Shown here: in pieces, positions 1 to 5,510 of the stretch
How positions within the stretch are numbered: the stretch's first letter is position 1
Layout: every line of letters starts with the position of its first letter
Assembly: GCA_012719015.1 (NCBI GenBank)
Contig: JAAYBE010000101.1
Span: forward strand, 1-6,988
From: Actinomycetota bacterium
GTDB lineage: Bacteria > Actinomycetota > Thermoleophilia > UBA2241
Reading direction: 5' to 3'
DNA: 6,988 nt
The notes under the pieces: generated by a model
What the model was told of the DNA's origin: nothing
The model's database searches: none
What the model saw: the letters and a program-made list of their open reading frames with translations, nothing else
Program-made: the position numbers and the translations under genes

Positions 1-665
1 ATGTCCGGGATCCCCACCTTCTGCCCCTCGAGCAGCACCGGACGCCCCGGGTTGCCGACCACCGTGGAGTTGCGCGGCACATCGCTGACGACCACGCTGC
101 CGGCGCCGATCTTGGCGTTGTCGCCGATGGTGATGCCGCCCAGCACCTTGGCCCCGGCGCCGAAGATGACGTTGTCGCCGACGGTCGGATGGCGCTTGCC
201 CTGCTCCTTGCCCGTCCCGCCCAGAGTGACGCCCTGGTAGATGGTGACGTTGTCGCCGATCTCGGTCGTCTCACCGATCACGACGCCGGATCCGTGGTCG
301 ATGAACAGGCCGTGACCGATCCTCGCGCGCGGGTGGATCTCGACGCCGGTGACGAAGCGGTTGAACTGGCTGATCCAGCGCGGCACCAGCGGGACGCCCA
401 CCTGACCCAGCTTGTACGCCAACCGGTGCAGCCACAGCGCGTGCAACCCCGAGTACGAGGTCAGGATCTCGAGGCTCGAGGTGGCCGCCGGATCCCGCTC
501 CCGGACGGCGCGCACGTCGCCGCTGATCTGGTCGGCGGCCGTGCGCGCGTCCTGGCCGAGCGCCTCGATCAGGTCGTTGACGGGACGACAGCCGTCCGTC
601 TTCCGTCCCAGGAACCAGCACGCCGCGGCGCCCAGGCCCATCAGGCCGATCAGCTTACGGACCAC
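1..665 (-). CDS. cysE: Serine O-acetyltransferase (EpsC/CysE type) with N-terminal hydrophobic extension, 3' end cut by the window
   Basis: Transfers acetyl from acetyl-CoA to serine to give O-acetylserine, the substrate of the CysK encoded upstream in the same cluster. 221 residues are visible and the C-terminus lies beyond the left edge. Residues about 49-110 form the helical part (VRAVRERDP, SYSGLHALWLHRLA). From about 109 the left-handed beta-helix hexapeptide repeats follow, with the family signature FIDHGSGVVIGET at 121-133 (His124 in the active site), YQGVTLGGTGKEQGKRHP at 143-160 (His159), and GAGSVVV near the end. B. subtilis CysE, as I recall it, begins near the equivalent of residue 48, so about 45 residues are extra. 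They include a hydrophobic stretch at about 4-20 that could be a membrane anchor. I chose GTG at 665 because GGAGG lies 8 nt upstream. GTG at 674 is in frame, but that GGAGG overlaps it. The gene is 71 nt after larE and probably in its operon. Function is firm, the exact start less so. Confidence 0.93.
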   Translation of the reverse strand, partial: MVRKLIGLMGLGAAACWFLGRKTDGCRPVNDLIEALGQDARTAADQISGDVRAVRERDPAATSSLEILTSYSGLHALWLHRLAYKLGQVGVPLVPRWISQFNRFVTGVEIHPRARIGHGLFIDHGSGVVIGETTEIGDNVTIYQGVTLGGTGKEQGKRHPTVGDNVIFGAGAKVLGGITIGDNAKIGAGSVVVSDVPRNSTVVGNPGRPVLLEGQKVGIPD

Positions 666-673
666 CGCCGTCA

Positions 674-678
674 CCTCC
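674..678 (-). promoter_or_regulatory. Ribosome binding site that sets the cysE start
   Basis: GGAGG on the minus strand, inside the longer match GAGGAGGTGA, with an 8-nt spacer to GTG at 665. No comparable site precedes the GTG around codon 51, which would give a protein of ordinary family length. The sequence therefore favours translation of the hydrophobic extension. Confidence 0.6.
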
Positions 679-691
679 TCATTCCATGTGT

Positions 692-733
692 CCCGGGCAG
701 CCTCCCGCGCGGCCGATCCGTGCCCGGGAGGCT
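692..733 (-). promoter_or_regulatory. Two mutually exclusive 8-bp stems in the larE-cysE gap
   Basis: On the plus strand CCCGGGCA (692-699) is complementary to TGCCCGGG (721-728), and AGCCTCCC (699-706) is complementary to GGGAGGCT (726-733). The arms overlap at 699 and 726-728, so an RNA could form one stem or the other but not both. The structure lies between the larE stop and the cysE ribosome binding site. No U-tract follows either stem in the transcribed direction, so a classical intrinsic terminator is not supported. It might tune cysE expression or mRNA stability. It could also be chance self-complementarity in GC-rich DNA. Confidence 0.35.
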
Positions 734-736
734 CCT

Positions 737-1534
737 TCAGGCCTCGTTCATGCTCCCTGTGCGGAACCCGTCCAGGTCGAGAGCCACATATGTGAACCCG
801 GCGGCGTGGACCGCGCGCACGATGTCCGCGCGAAGCTCCAACGCCCTCCCGAGTTGGTCGGTCTCGATCTCGAGGCGCGCCACGTCGCCGTGATGGCGCG
901 CCCGGCACTGACGGAAGCCGAGTGCGTGCAGCGCCTGCTCGGCGGCCGCCACCGCGGCCAGCTTGTCGGGCGTGATGGGCACGCCGTACGGGATGCGCGA
1001 GGCGAGACAGGCCTGTTGCGGCGCATCCCAGGTCGCGAGCCCCAGCTCCCGGGCCAGGCGTCGCACCTCCGCCTTGCCGATCCCGGCGGCCAGCAGCGGG
1101 CGCAGGACGCCGCGCTCGGCCGCGGCGCGCATGCCGGGACGATGGTCGCCGGTGTCGTCCGCGTTGGTGCCGTCCACGACCACCGCGCCGCCGGCCTCGG
1201 CGACGCGCGCGACCGCGTCGAGCAGCCCGCCCTTGCACCAGTAGCAGCGCTCGCGCGAGTTCTCGACGAACCGGCGGTCCTCGTATTCGCGCGTCTCGAG
1301 CACCACGTGCCGCACGCCGAGACCCCGCGCCACGGCGGCGGCCGCGTCGCGCTCGTCGTCGAGGTAGGTGGGCGAGCTCGCCGTGACGGCGACGACGTGC
1401 TCCGGACCCAGGGCGCGTGCGGCGGCGGCGAGGACGAGGCTCGAGTCGACGCCGCCCGAGAACGCGACCACGACGTCGTCCACGCCCTCGAACTGCGCCA
1501 GCAGGCGCTCCAGCACGACGTCGTCAGACGACAA
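737..1534 (-). CDS. larE: LarE-type ATP-dependent PP-loop sulfur transferase
   Basis: 265 residues, normal for LarE. In the nickel-pincer nucleotide pathway LarE adenylates the carboxylates of the pyridinium cofactor precursor and installs sulfur to make thiocarboxylates. The PP-loop is SGGVDSS at 26-32. RERCYWCK gives Cys97 and Cys100, and QQACLASRIPYG gives Cys176, the position of the sacrificial cysteine in Lactiplantibacillus LarE. A CxxC plus this third cysteine resembles the LarE subgroup reported to carry a [4Fe-4S] cluster, so sulfur transfer here may be catalytic rather than self-consuming (inference). The start is TTG at 1534, inside the end of the upstream E1-like gene (11-nt overlap), with GGGAG 10 nt upstream. 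GTG at 1516 is an alternative without a clear ribosome site. LarB and LarC are not in the window, so the true substrate may differ from the lactate racemase cofactor. Confidence 0.9.
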   Translation of the reverse strand: MSSDDVVLERLLAQFEGVDDVVVAFSGGVDSSLVLAAAARALGPEHVVAVTASSPTYLDDERDAAAAVARGLGVRHVVLETREYEDRRFVENSRERCYWCKGGLLDAVARVAEAGGAVVVDGTNADDTGDHRPGMRAAAERGVLRPLLAAGIGKAEVRRLARELGLATWDAPQQACLASRIPYGVPITPDKLAAVAAAEQALHALGFRQCRARHHGDVARLEIETDQLGRALELRADIVRAVHAAGFTYVALDLDGFRTGSMNEA

Positions 1535-2309
1535 GGTCCACCAGCTCCCGGACGCGCGGTTCGTCGCCGCACACGGGGCACGTCGGCGCGCGCGCCACCT
1601 CGACCTCGGTGAACGTCATCTCCCCGCCGTCGAACTGGAGCAGACGGCCGTACAGGGGGCGTCCGACGCCGGTGACCACCTTGATGACCTCGAGCGCCTG
1701 GATGGAGCCGATGAGGCCGGGCACAGGGCCGAGGATCCCGGCCTCCGAGCAGCTGACGACCCCCGCCGCCGGCGGCGGCTCCGGGAACAGACAGCGGTAG
1801 CAGGCGGTCTCTCCACCCCGGATGGTCATCGCCAATCCCGTCATGCGCAGCACCGCTCCGTCGACCAGCGTCTTGCCGGCCAGCACGCAGGCGTCGTTCA
1901 GCAGATACCTCGTCGGGAAGTTGTCCACCGCGGTCACGACGATGTCGTAGGGCTCGATGAGAGCCGCCGCCCCGGCGGCCGTCAGGCGTGCCGCGTGAGG
2001 CTCGAACGTCACCTCGGGGTTGAGCGCCGCCAGCCGCTCCACGGCGACCTCCGCCTTGCCGCGCCCGATGTCGGCCGTCGTGAAGAGGACCTGCCGCTGC
2101 AGGTTGGAGAGCTCCACCACGTCGTCGTCGACGACGCCGAGACGACCGATGCCGGCGGCGGCGAGGTAATACAGGACGGGAGCGCCCAGACCGCCCGCCC
2201 CCACCACCAGCACCGACGCCTCACGGAGGGCCGCTTGACCCCGCTCCCCCACCTCTTTGAGGACCAGTTGGCAGTCGTACCGCTGCCGCTCCCGCCCGCT
2301 GATCCTCAC
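1524..2309 (-). CDS. E1-like adenylyltransferase, ThiF/MoeB/HesA family
   Basis: 261 residues. Family members adenylate the C-terminal glycine of a ubiquitin-like sulfur carrier (MoaD, ThiS or similar) so that it can become a thiocarboxylate. Visible motifs are the nucleotide loop GAGGLG at 37-42, Asp61-63, SNLQRQ at 68-73, Lys85, VDN at 128-130, and a zinc site from CYRC (Cys170, Cys173) and CPVC (Cys244, Cys247). Cys187 in SCSEAGILG sits where ThiF/MoeB have their conserved cysteine. There is no rhodanese domain. The start is GTG at 2309, whose GTGA overlaps the cysK stop. An in-frame ATG at 2435 would run deep into cysK and adds unrelated residues. Oddly, the usual RY-x-RQ near the N-terminus reads RYDCQ: Cys13 stands where E. 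coli MoeB has ATP-contacting Arg14. No carrier protein is encoded nearby, so the partner, and the choice between ThiF, MoeB and HesA, stay open. Confidence 0.9.
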   Translation of the reverse strand: MRISGRERQRYDCQLVLKEVGERGQAALREASVLVVGAGGLGAPVLYYLAAAGIGRLGVVDDDVVELSNLQRQVLFTTADIGRGKAEVAVERLAALNPEVTFEPHAARLTAAGAAALIEPYDIVVTAVDNFPTRYLLNDACVLAGKTLVDGAVLRMTGLAMTIRGGETACYRCLFPEPPPAAGVVSCSEAGILGPVPGLIGSIQALEVIKVVTGVGRPLYGRLLQFDGGEMTFTEVEVARAPTCPVCGDEPRVRELVDLVV

Positions 2310-3250
2310 GCCTCGTCCCCGGCGAGTTCGGCGAACAGCGGCGTGGAGAGATAGCGCTCCCCGGTGTCGCTCAGGATCGTGACCACGACCTTGCCGCGCA
2401 TCCCGTCGCGGCGGGCGAGCTCGCCGGCGGCCCACGCGTTGGCGCCTGACGAGATGCCGACGAGCACGCCCTCCTCGCGGGCGAGCGCCCGCGCCGTGCG
2501 GAAGGCGTCGTCGCCGGTCACGGTGAGCACCTCGTCGTACACCTGCTCGTCGAGCACCGCCGGCACGAAGCCGGCGCCGATGCCCTGGATACGGTGCGGA
2601 CCGGCCCGGCCGCCCGAGAGGACGGGAGAGTCGGTGGGCTCGACGGCGACCACGCGCACGCCCGGTCGCCGTTCCTTCAGGACCCGCCCCACGCCGGTGA
2701 GCGTCCCCCCCGTCCCCACGCCCGCCACGAACACGTCGACCTCTCCGGCGGTGTCGTCCCAGATCTCCTCGGCGGTGGTGAGCCGGTGGACCTCCGGGTT
2801 GGCGGGGTTCTCGAACTGCTGCGGCACGAACGCGTCGTCCAGCTCCTCGGCGAGCTCCGCCGCGCGGCGGACCGCCCCGGTCATCCCGTCGGTCCCCGGC
2901 GTGAGGACGAGGCGCGCACCGTAGGCCTTGAGGAGCGCGCGCCGTTCCACGCTGAACGTGTCGGGCATGGTCAGCACCAGGTCGTAGCCGCGCGCCGCCG
3001 CCACCATCGCCAGAGCGACGCCGGTGTTGCCGCTGGTCGGCTCGACGAGGGTCGTGCGACCCGGGGCGATGCGTCCGTCGCGCTCGGCCGCCTCGATCAT
3101 GGCCAGCCCGATGCGGTCCTTGACGCTGCCGCCGGGGTTGAAGGACTCGAGCTTGCCGAGCACCTCGGCCCCGGTCTCGTCGGAGATGCGGTTGAGCCGC
3201 ACCAGCGGCGTACGCCCGACGAGCTCGGTGACGCTGCCTGCCCTCTTCAT
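2306..3250 (-). CDS. cysK: Cysteine synthase (O-acetylserine sulfhydrylase)
   Basis: 314 residues, full length for the family. A cytosolic PLP enzyme that makes cysteine from O-acetylserine and sulfide. Lys44 in GGSVKDR is the PLP-binding lysine. TSGNTG at 72-77 is the substrate loop. GTGGT at 179-183 binds the PLP phosphate. GIGAGFVP at 223-230, GISSGAN at 265-271 and SDTGERYLST at 294-303 are further hallmarks. ATG at 3250 has a strong site (GGAGGAGCGAGG) just upstream. It starts 13 nt after the Rrf2 regulator stop and overlaps the E1-like gene by 4 nt, implying co-transcription and translational coupling. CysE at the far end of the cluster would supply the substrate. CysM or cystathionine beta-synthase-like activity cannot be excluded from sequence alone, but the motifs are closest to CysK. 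Confidence 0.95.
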   Translation of the reverse strand: MKRAGSVTELVGRTPLVRLNRISDETGAEVLGKLESFNPGGSVKDRIGLAMIEAAERDGRIAPGRTTLVEPTSGNTGVALAMVAAARGYDLVLTMPDTFSVERRALLKAYGARLVLTPGTDGMTGAVRRAAELAEELDDAFVPQQFENPANPEVHRLTTAEEIWDDTAGEVDVFVAGVGTGGTLTGVGRVLKERRPGVRVVAVEPTDSPVLSGGRAGPHRIQGIGAGFVPAVLDEQVYDEVLTVTGDDAFRTARALAREEGVLVGISSGANAWAAGELARRDGMRGKVVVTILSDTGERYLSTPLFAELAGDEA

Positions 3251-3263
3251 CCTCGCTCCTCCG

Positions 3264-3695
3264 TCAGATGTGGTACATCGGTGCGGCGTCGCCGAGGGCG
3301 TCCTCCCGCCTCAGGAGGTCGCCGATGGTGGTCTCGGCGAGGACGCCCTCGAGCGCCTGCTGGGCCTCGATCCAGACGGAGGAGGCGCCGCAGCGGTCGA
3401 TCTGGTCACACGGACCCTGGCCGCACTCGGCGGGCGCCGGCACGCCGTCGAGGGCGACGACGACGTCCAGCACGGTGGTCTCGTCGGCCGGACGGGCCAG
3501 CGTGTATCCGCCGGAGGCGCCGCGGCGGCTCCGCACCACCCCGCCGCGGCGGAGGGCGGCGAACACCTGCTCCAGGAACTGGAGCGGCACGCCGCGACGC
3601 TCGGCGACCTCGCTGAGCCTGACCAGCCTGCCGGCCTGCGAGCGCTCCAGGCGGGCCAGCTCCGTGAGCGCCCGGACCGCGTATCTGCTCTTCAT
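3264..3695 (-). CDS. Rrf2-family transcriptional regulator (IscR/CymR-like), putative Fe-S sensor
   Basis: 143 residues, typical for Rrf2 proteins. Starts MKSRYAVRAL, the usual beginning of the family. The winged helix-turn-helix covers about 1-70, with SEVAERRGVPLQFLEQ (28-43) as recognition region and RGASGGYTLARP (58-69) as wing. Cys91, Cys96 and Cys102 form C-x4-C-x5-C after the DNA-binding domain, where IscR and NsrR carry their Fe-S ligands (C-x5-C-x5-C in IscR). It therefore probably holds a cluster, unlike CymR, which senses through the CysK complex. Leading the cysK operon suggests control of cysteine or sulfur genes and autoregulation (inference). ATG at 3695 is chosen from family length. 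The reading frame stays open upstream, but that is a shadow of the membrane gene. No good ribosome site precedes ATG. A promoter and repeat array lie in the 77 nt upstream. Confidence 0.92.
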   Translation of the reverse strand: MKSRYAVRALTELARLERSQAGRLVRLSEVAERRGVPLQFLEQVFAALRRGGVVRSRRGASGGYTLARPADETTVLDVVVALDGVPAPAECGQGPCDQIDRCGASSVWIEAQQALEGVLAETTIGDLLRREDALGDAAPMYHI

Positions 3696-3712
3696 GGAGA
3701 TGTTCAGGCCGG

Positions 3713-3742
3713 ACCCGCTTCCGTCCGATTCCCGAGTATTCC
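3713..3742 (-). promoter_or_regulatory. Candidate operator: three 10-bp-phased GGAAT-type direct repeats
   Basis: Read on the minus strand, three consecutive decamers begin alike: GGAATACTCG (3742-3733), GGAATCGGAC (3732-3723) and GGAAGCGGGT (3722-3713). A 10-bp period puts each on the same face of the helix. The array begins at about the predicted transcription start and extends to about +30, where a bound repressor would block initiation. It sits directly ahead of the Rrf2 gene, so autoregulation is the simplest idea. The third copy matches only GGAA, and I know of no matching published Rrf2 motif. Confidence 0.4.
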
Positions 3743-3747
3743 AGTCA

Positions 3748-3776
3748 AGATTACGGGACGGCAGGCTGCCCGTCAA
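3748..3776 (-). promoter_or_regulatory. Predicted promoter of the Rrf2-cysK-E1-larE(-cysE) operon
   Basis: On the minus strand TTGACG (3776-3771, five of six to the -35 consensus), a 17-nt spacer, then TAATCT (3753-3748), which fits the TAnnnT -10 of high-GC bacteria. The start would be near 3741-3742, giving a leader of roughly 45 nt before ATG 3695. The -35 box overlaps the stop codon of the upstream membrane gene. A second TTGACT at 3748-3743 lacks a credible -10. Confidence 0.5.
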
Positions 3777-4258
3777 CGCGCGGCACCCGCACCCGGCGGC
3801 GGGAGACCCGTCCGACGGCGACGCAGCCAGTGGGTGGCCAGAGCCGTCAAGGTCACGGTGACGAGGGCGGCCCACACGATGCGGTAGGCGAGCAGCCAGA
3901 AGATGGAGGCCCCGAGGGCGAGGAAGATGAGCGTGTCCTCGACGACGGCGTGCACCATGCTCAGGAAGACGCTCATGATGAACACCTGGCGCCGGCCGAG
4001 GTCGTGCCGGCGGACGTCGCGCACGATCACCCCGCCGCCGTAGGCGAGCCCGAAGAGGAAGCCGATGAGCGTGGGCGCCGCCGACCGCTCGTCCAGTCCC
4101 ACGTGCCGCACGACCCTGGCCCAGGCCCGCACCAGGGCACGGAAGGCGCGCGTGGGTTCCAGGAGCTCCAGGACCACCATGATCGGCACGACGATGAGGA
4201 ACACCCTCCACAAGAGGTCGAACGAGCCGACGAGGAACTCCCGGGCGAGCCCCGTCAC
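3773..4258 (-). CDS. Nucleoside-recognition (Gate) domain membrane protein, second of a pair
   Basis: 161 residues, integral membrane. Hydrophobic segments lie at about 13-33, 60-80, 91-108 and 110-140. PTLIGFLFGLAYGGGVIV (62-79) and the polar stretch MVHAVVEDTL (101-110) within a membrane helix resemble the Gate/nucleoside-recognition domain (Pfam PF07670), also found in SpmA/SpmB and FeoB-like proteins. The tail after about 144 is basic and then Gly/Pro/Ala-rich, probably cytoplasmic. The start is GTG at 4258, overlapping the upstream gene stop as GTGA, so the two are translationally coupled and probably form one complex. The transported compound is unknown; the family name does not prove nucleoside transport. 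The stop lies inside the -35 box of the next operon. Family assignment comes from recognised pattern, not from a search. Confidence 0.78.
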   Translation of the reverse strand: MTGLAREFLVGSFDLLWRVFLIVVPIMVVLELLEPTRAFRALVRAWARVVRHVGLDERSAAPTLIGFLFGLAYGGGVIVRDVRRHDLGRRQVFIMSVFLSMVHAVVEDTLIFLALGASIFWLLAYRIVWAALVTVTLTALATHWLRRRRTGLPPPGAGAAR

Positions 4259-4764
4259 GAGACCGCCCCCATGAGCAGGTCGGCGATGATCGCCGCCACC
4301 AGCCCGGCGACGATACGCAGGGCGCCGAAGGCGAACCCGTTCATGCCGGCCTTGTGCAGCACCGCCCCCTCCACCACCAGGTTGTGCCCGATGAGGATCG
4401 CGACCGCCAGGACGGTGATCTGGCGCATCGTCAGGTCGAGCGCCTGCATCGAACCGACCGCGGCGTAGATGTTGAGCACGTAGCCCACCACCAGAGGGAC
4501 GGCCGCGTCACCGGGCAGGCCCAGGACCTGCATGAGCGGCCGCGCCACGCCGGCCAGCCGCGCGATGACGCCGAGCCGATCCAGGACGAGCGTGATCCCG
4601 TAGGCCGGGATCATGACCTTGGCCAGCTCCAAGAAGGTGCGCAGCCCGGAGAGGACGCCGAGCCGCAGGTCGCGCCGCGCGGCGCCCCAGAAGCTGTGCG
4701 GCGGCTGCGGGAGCGGCTCTCCGGGGCCGCGCGCGGCCGGCGTGGTGTCGTCCTCTCGGATCAT
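4255..4764 (-). CDS. Nucleoside-recognition (Gate) domain membrane protein, first of a pair
   Basis: 169 residues from ATG 4764. A Pro/Ala-rich soluble N-terminus (1-25) is followed by hydrophobic segments at about 44-62, 86-106, 115-133 and 150-168. GYVLNIYAAVGSMQALDL (94-111) and ILIGHNLVVEGAVLHKAG (123-140), with His127, Asn128 and Glu132 inside a membrane helix, match the conserved polar face of Gate-domain proteins. It pairs with the 161-residue partner through a 4-nt overlap. Two short separate Gate proteins recall the SpmA/SpmB arrangement, but nothing else here points to sporulation. GTG at 4782 is an upstream alternative. ATG is preferred because the predicted promoter places the transcript start almost on it, which also explains the absent ribosome binding site. 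The substrate is unknown. Confidence 0.8.
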   Translation of the reverse strand: MIREDDTTPAARGPGEPLPQPPHSFWGAARRDLRLGVLSGLRTFLELAKVMIPAYGITLVLDRLGVIARLAGVARPLMQVLGLPGDAAVPLVVGYVLNIYAAVGSMQALDLTMRQITVLAVAILIGHNLVVEGAVLHKAGMNGFAFGALRIVAGLVAAIIADLLMGAVS

Positions 4765-4772
4765 GCGCCGGG

Positions 4773-4801
4773 ATTCTCGCACGCCGGCCCGCGGCTGTCA
4801 T
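4773..4801 (-). promoter_or_regulatory. Predicted promoter giving a leaderless transcript for the Gate pair
   Basis: On the minus strand ATGACA (4801-4796, five of six to the -35 consensus), a 17-nt spacer, and GAGAAT (4778-4773, four of six to the -10 consensus). Only 8 nt separate the -10 from ATG 4764, so transcription should begin at or within a few bases of the start codon. It lies in the 117-nt divergent gap 4765-4881. I saw no convincing promoter for the plus-strand lipoprotein gene in that gap. Confidence 0.45.
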
Positions 4802-4881
4802 GGGCGCCGCCGGGCAACGTCACCGCGCGTGCCCGGGCGTCATCCTTGAGGCTCACCGGACGGGCGGGGGACGATGCCGCC

Positions 4882-5490
4882 ATGTCGTCCGTCCGCACAT
4901 GCGCCCTCGTCGCCGCCCTCACGGCCACCCTCACGGCCGCAGCGCCGGCCTGCGGCGACCGTCCGGCGGTACCCGCGGTGGCGCCGTCCGACGTCCACCT
5001 GGCCGCCGCCGCAGAGCCCGGCAGCAGTGCCGCAGACGGGTCGCACGAGGAGGCCGCCGCAGCGCCCGGCGTCGCCGCCGGTCGTCGGGACGCGGCGGCG
5101 GCCATGCCATGTGTCGCCTCGTCGTCGGCGGCCTCAAGCGCAGGCCGGCCCGCCGCCGACCCGACGGACCGGCTCGAGGCGGCGCGTACGGTGCAGCTCT
5201 ACTGCACGCTCATCGACAAGGGTCAGTTCGCGCGCGCCGCCGACCTCTGCACGCGGCGCCGGCTCTGGTCCCGGCACGCGCTCAGCGGCGTGACCCGGTT
5301 CCGCTTCCGCTCCGCTCGCGTGTTCGCCGCGCCGGACCGGCGCACGCTGATACTGAGAGCCCGCGTGCGCACACGCTGTGCGCGAGGACATCCGCTTCCG
5401 GACGGCCTGTCTGTCCTGTTCTTCACCCTGGGGAGGGCCGGCGGCAACGTGGGGGGATGGCGTATCTCCGCCGTCTCCACCCGCCCGTAA
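4882..5490 (+). CDS. Probable secreted lipoprotein with a C-terminal NTF2/SnoaL-like domain
   Basis: 202 residues. The N-terminus is a signal peptide with hydrophobic core at about 7-21, ending AAPAC-GD. Cys24 could be lipidated, although Ala at -3 makes a weak lipobox. Residues about 25-95 are Ala/Pro/Ser-rich and look like a flexible linker across the cell wall. The compact part, about 97-202, starts ARTVQLYCTLIDKGQFARAADLC and continues as alternating strands ending GGWRISAV. This helix-then-sheet pattern resembles SnoaL/NTF2-like domains of exported actinobacterial proteins, but it is not a firm family match. Cys108 and Cys123 could form a disulfide outside the cell. ATG 4882 has GGGGGA 10 nt upstream. 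It is followed after 20 nt by the amidase gene on the same strand, so the two are probably co-transcribed. A catalytic role is not evident; it may be an accessory or binding protein. Confidence 0.7.
   Translation: MSSVRTCALVAALTATLTAAAPACGDRPAVPAVAPSDVHLAAAAEPGSSAADGSHEEAAAAPGVAAGRRDAAAAMPCVASSSAASSAGRPAADPTDRLEAARTVQLYCTLIDKGQFARAADLCTRRRLWSRHALSGVTRFRFRSARVFAAPDRRTLILRARVRTRCARGHPLPDGLSVLFFTLGRAGGNVGGWRISAVSTRP
4916..4939 (+). repeat. Tandem 12-bp duplication in the lipoprotein signal peptide
   Basis: CCCTCACGGCCA (4916-4927) is followed at once by CCCTCACGGCCG (4928-4939), 11 of 12 identical. The unit is a multiple of three, so gain or loss of a copy changes the hydrophobic core (ALTATLTAA) by four residues without a frameshift. 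A chance origin through codon bias is possible. Confidence 0.5.
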
Positions 5491-5510
5491 TCCTCCAGGA
5501 AGGAGTCAGC

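Noticed and set aside
692..733. Intrinsic terminator after larE
   Set aside because: Strong stems exist but no T-tract follows on the minus strand, and cysE begins shortly after; I treat it as possible leader structure instead.
189..893. Long plus-strand open frames opposite cysE and larE
   Set aside because: They are Arg/Ala/Pro-rich antisense frames of strongly matched genes and contain no recognisable domain; high GC leaves such frames open by chance.
2310..2435. Upstream ATG extension of the E1-like gene
   Set aside because: It would overlap cysK by about 130 nt and adds a low-complexity Arg-rich stretch. GTG at 2309 gives the normal family start and a 4-nt coupled overlap.
3696..4211. 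N-terminal extension of the Rrf2 frame
   Set aside because: The extra residues are an out-of-frame reading of the membrane protein gene. Family proteins begin MKSRYAVRAL-like, at 3695.
4800..5510. Upstream extension of the amidase frame
   Set aside because: It is a shadow of the lipoprotein gene in another frame. The signal peptide and strong ribosome site place the start at 5511.
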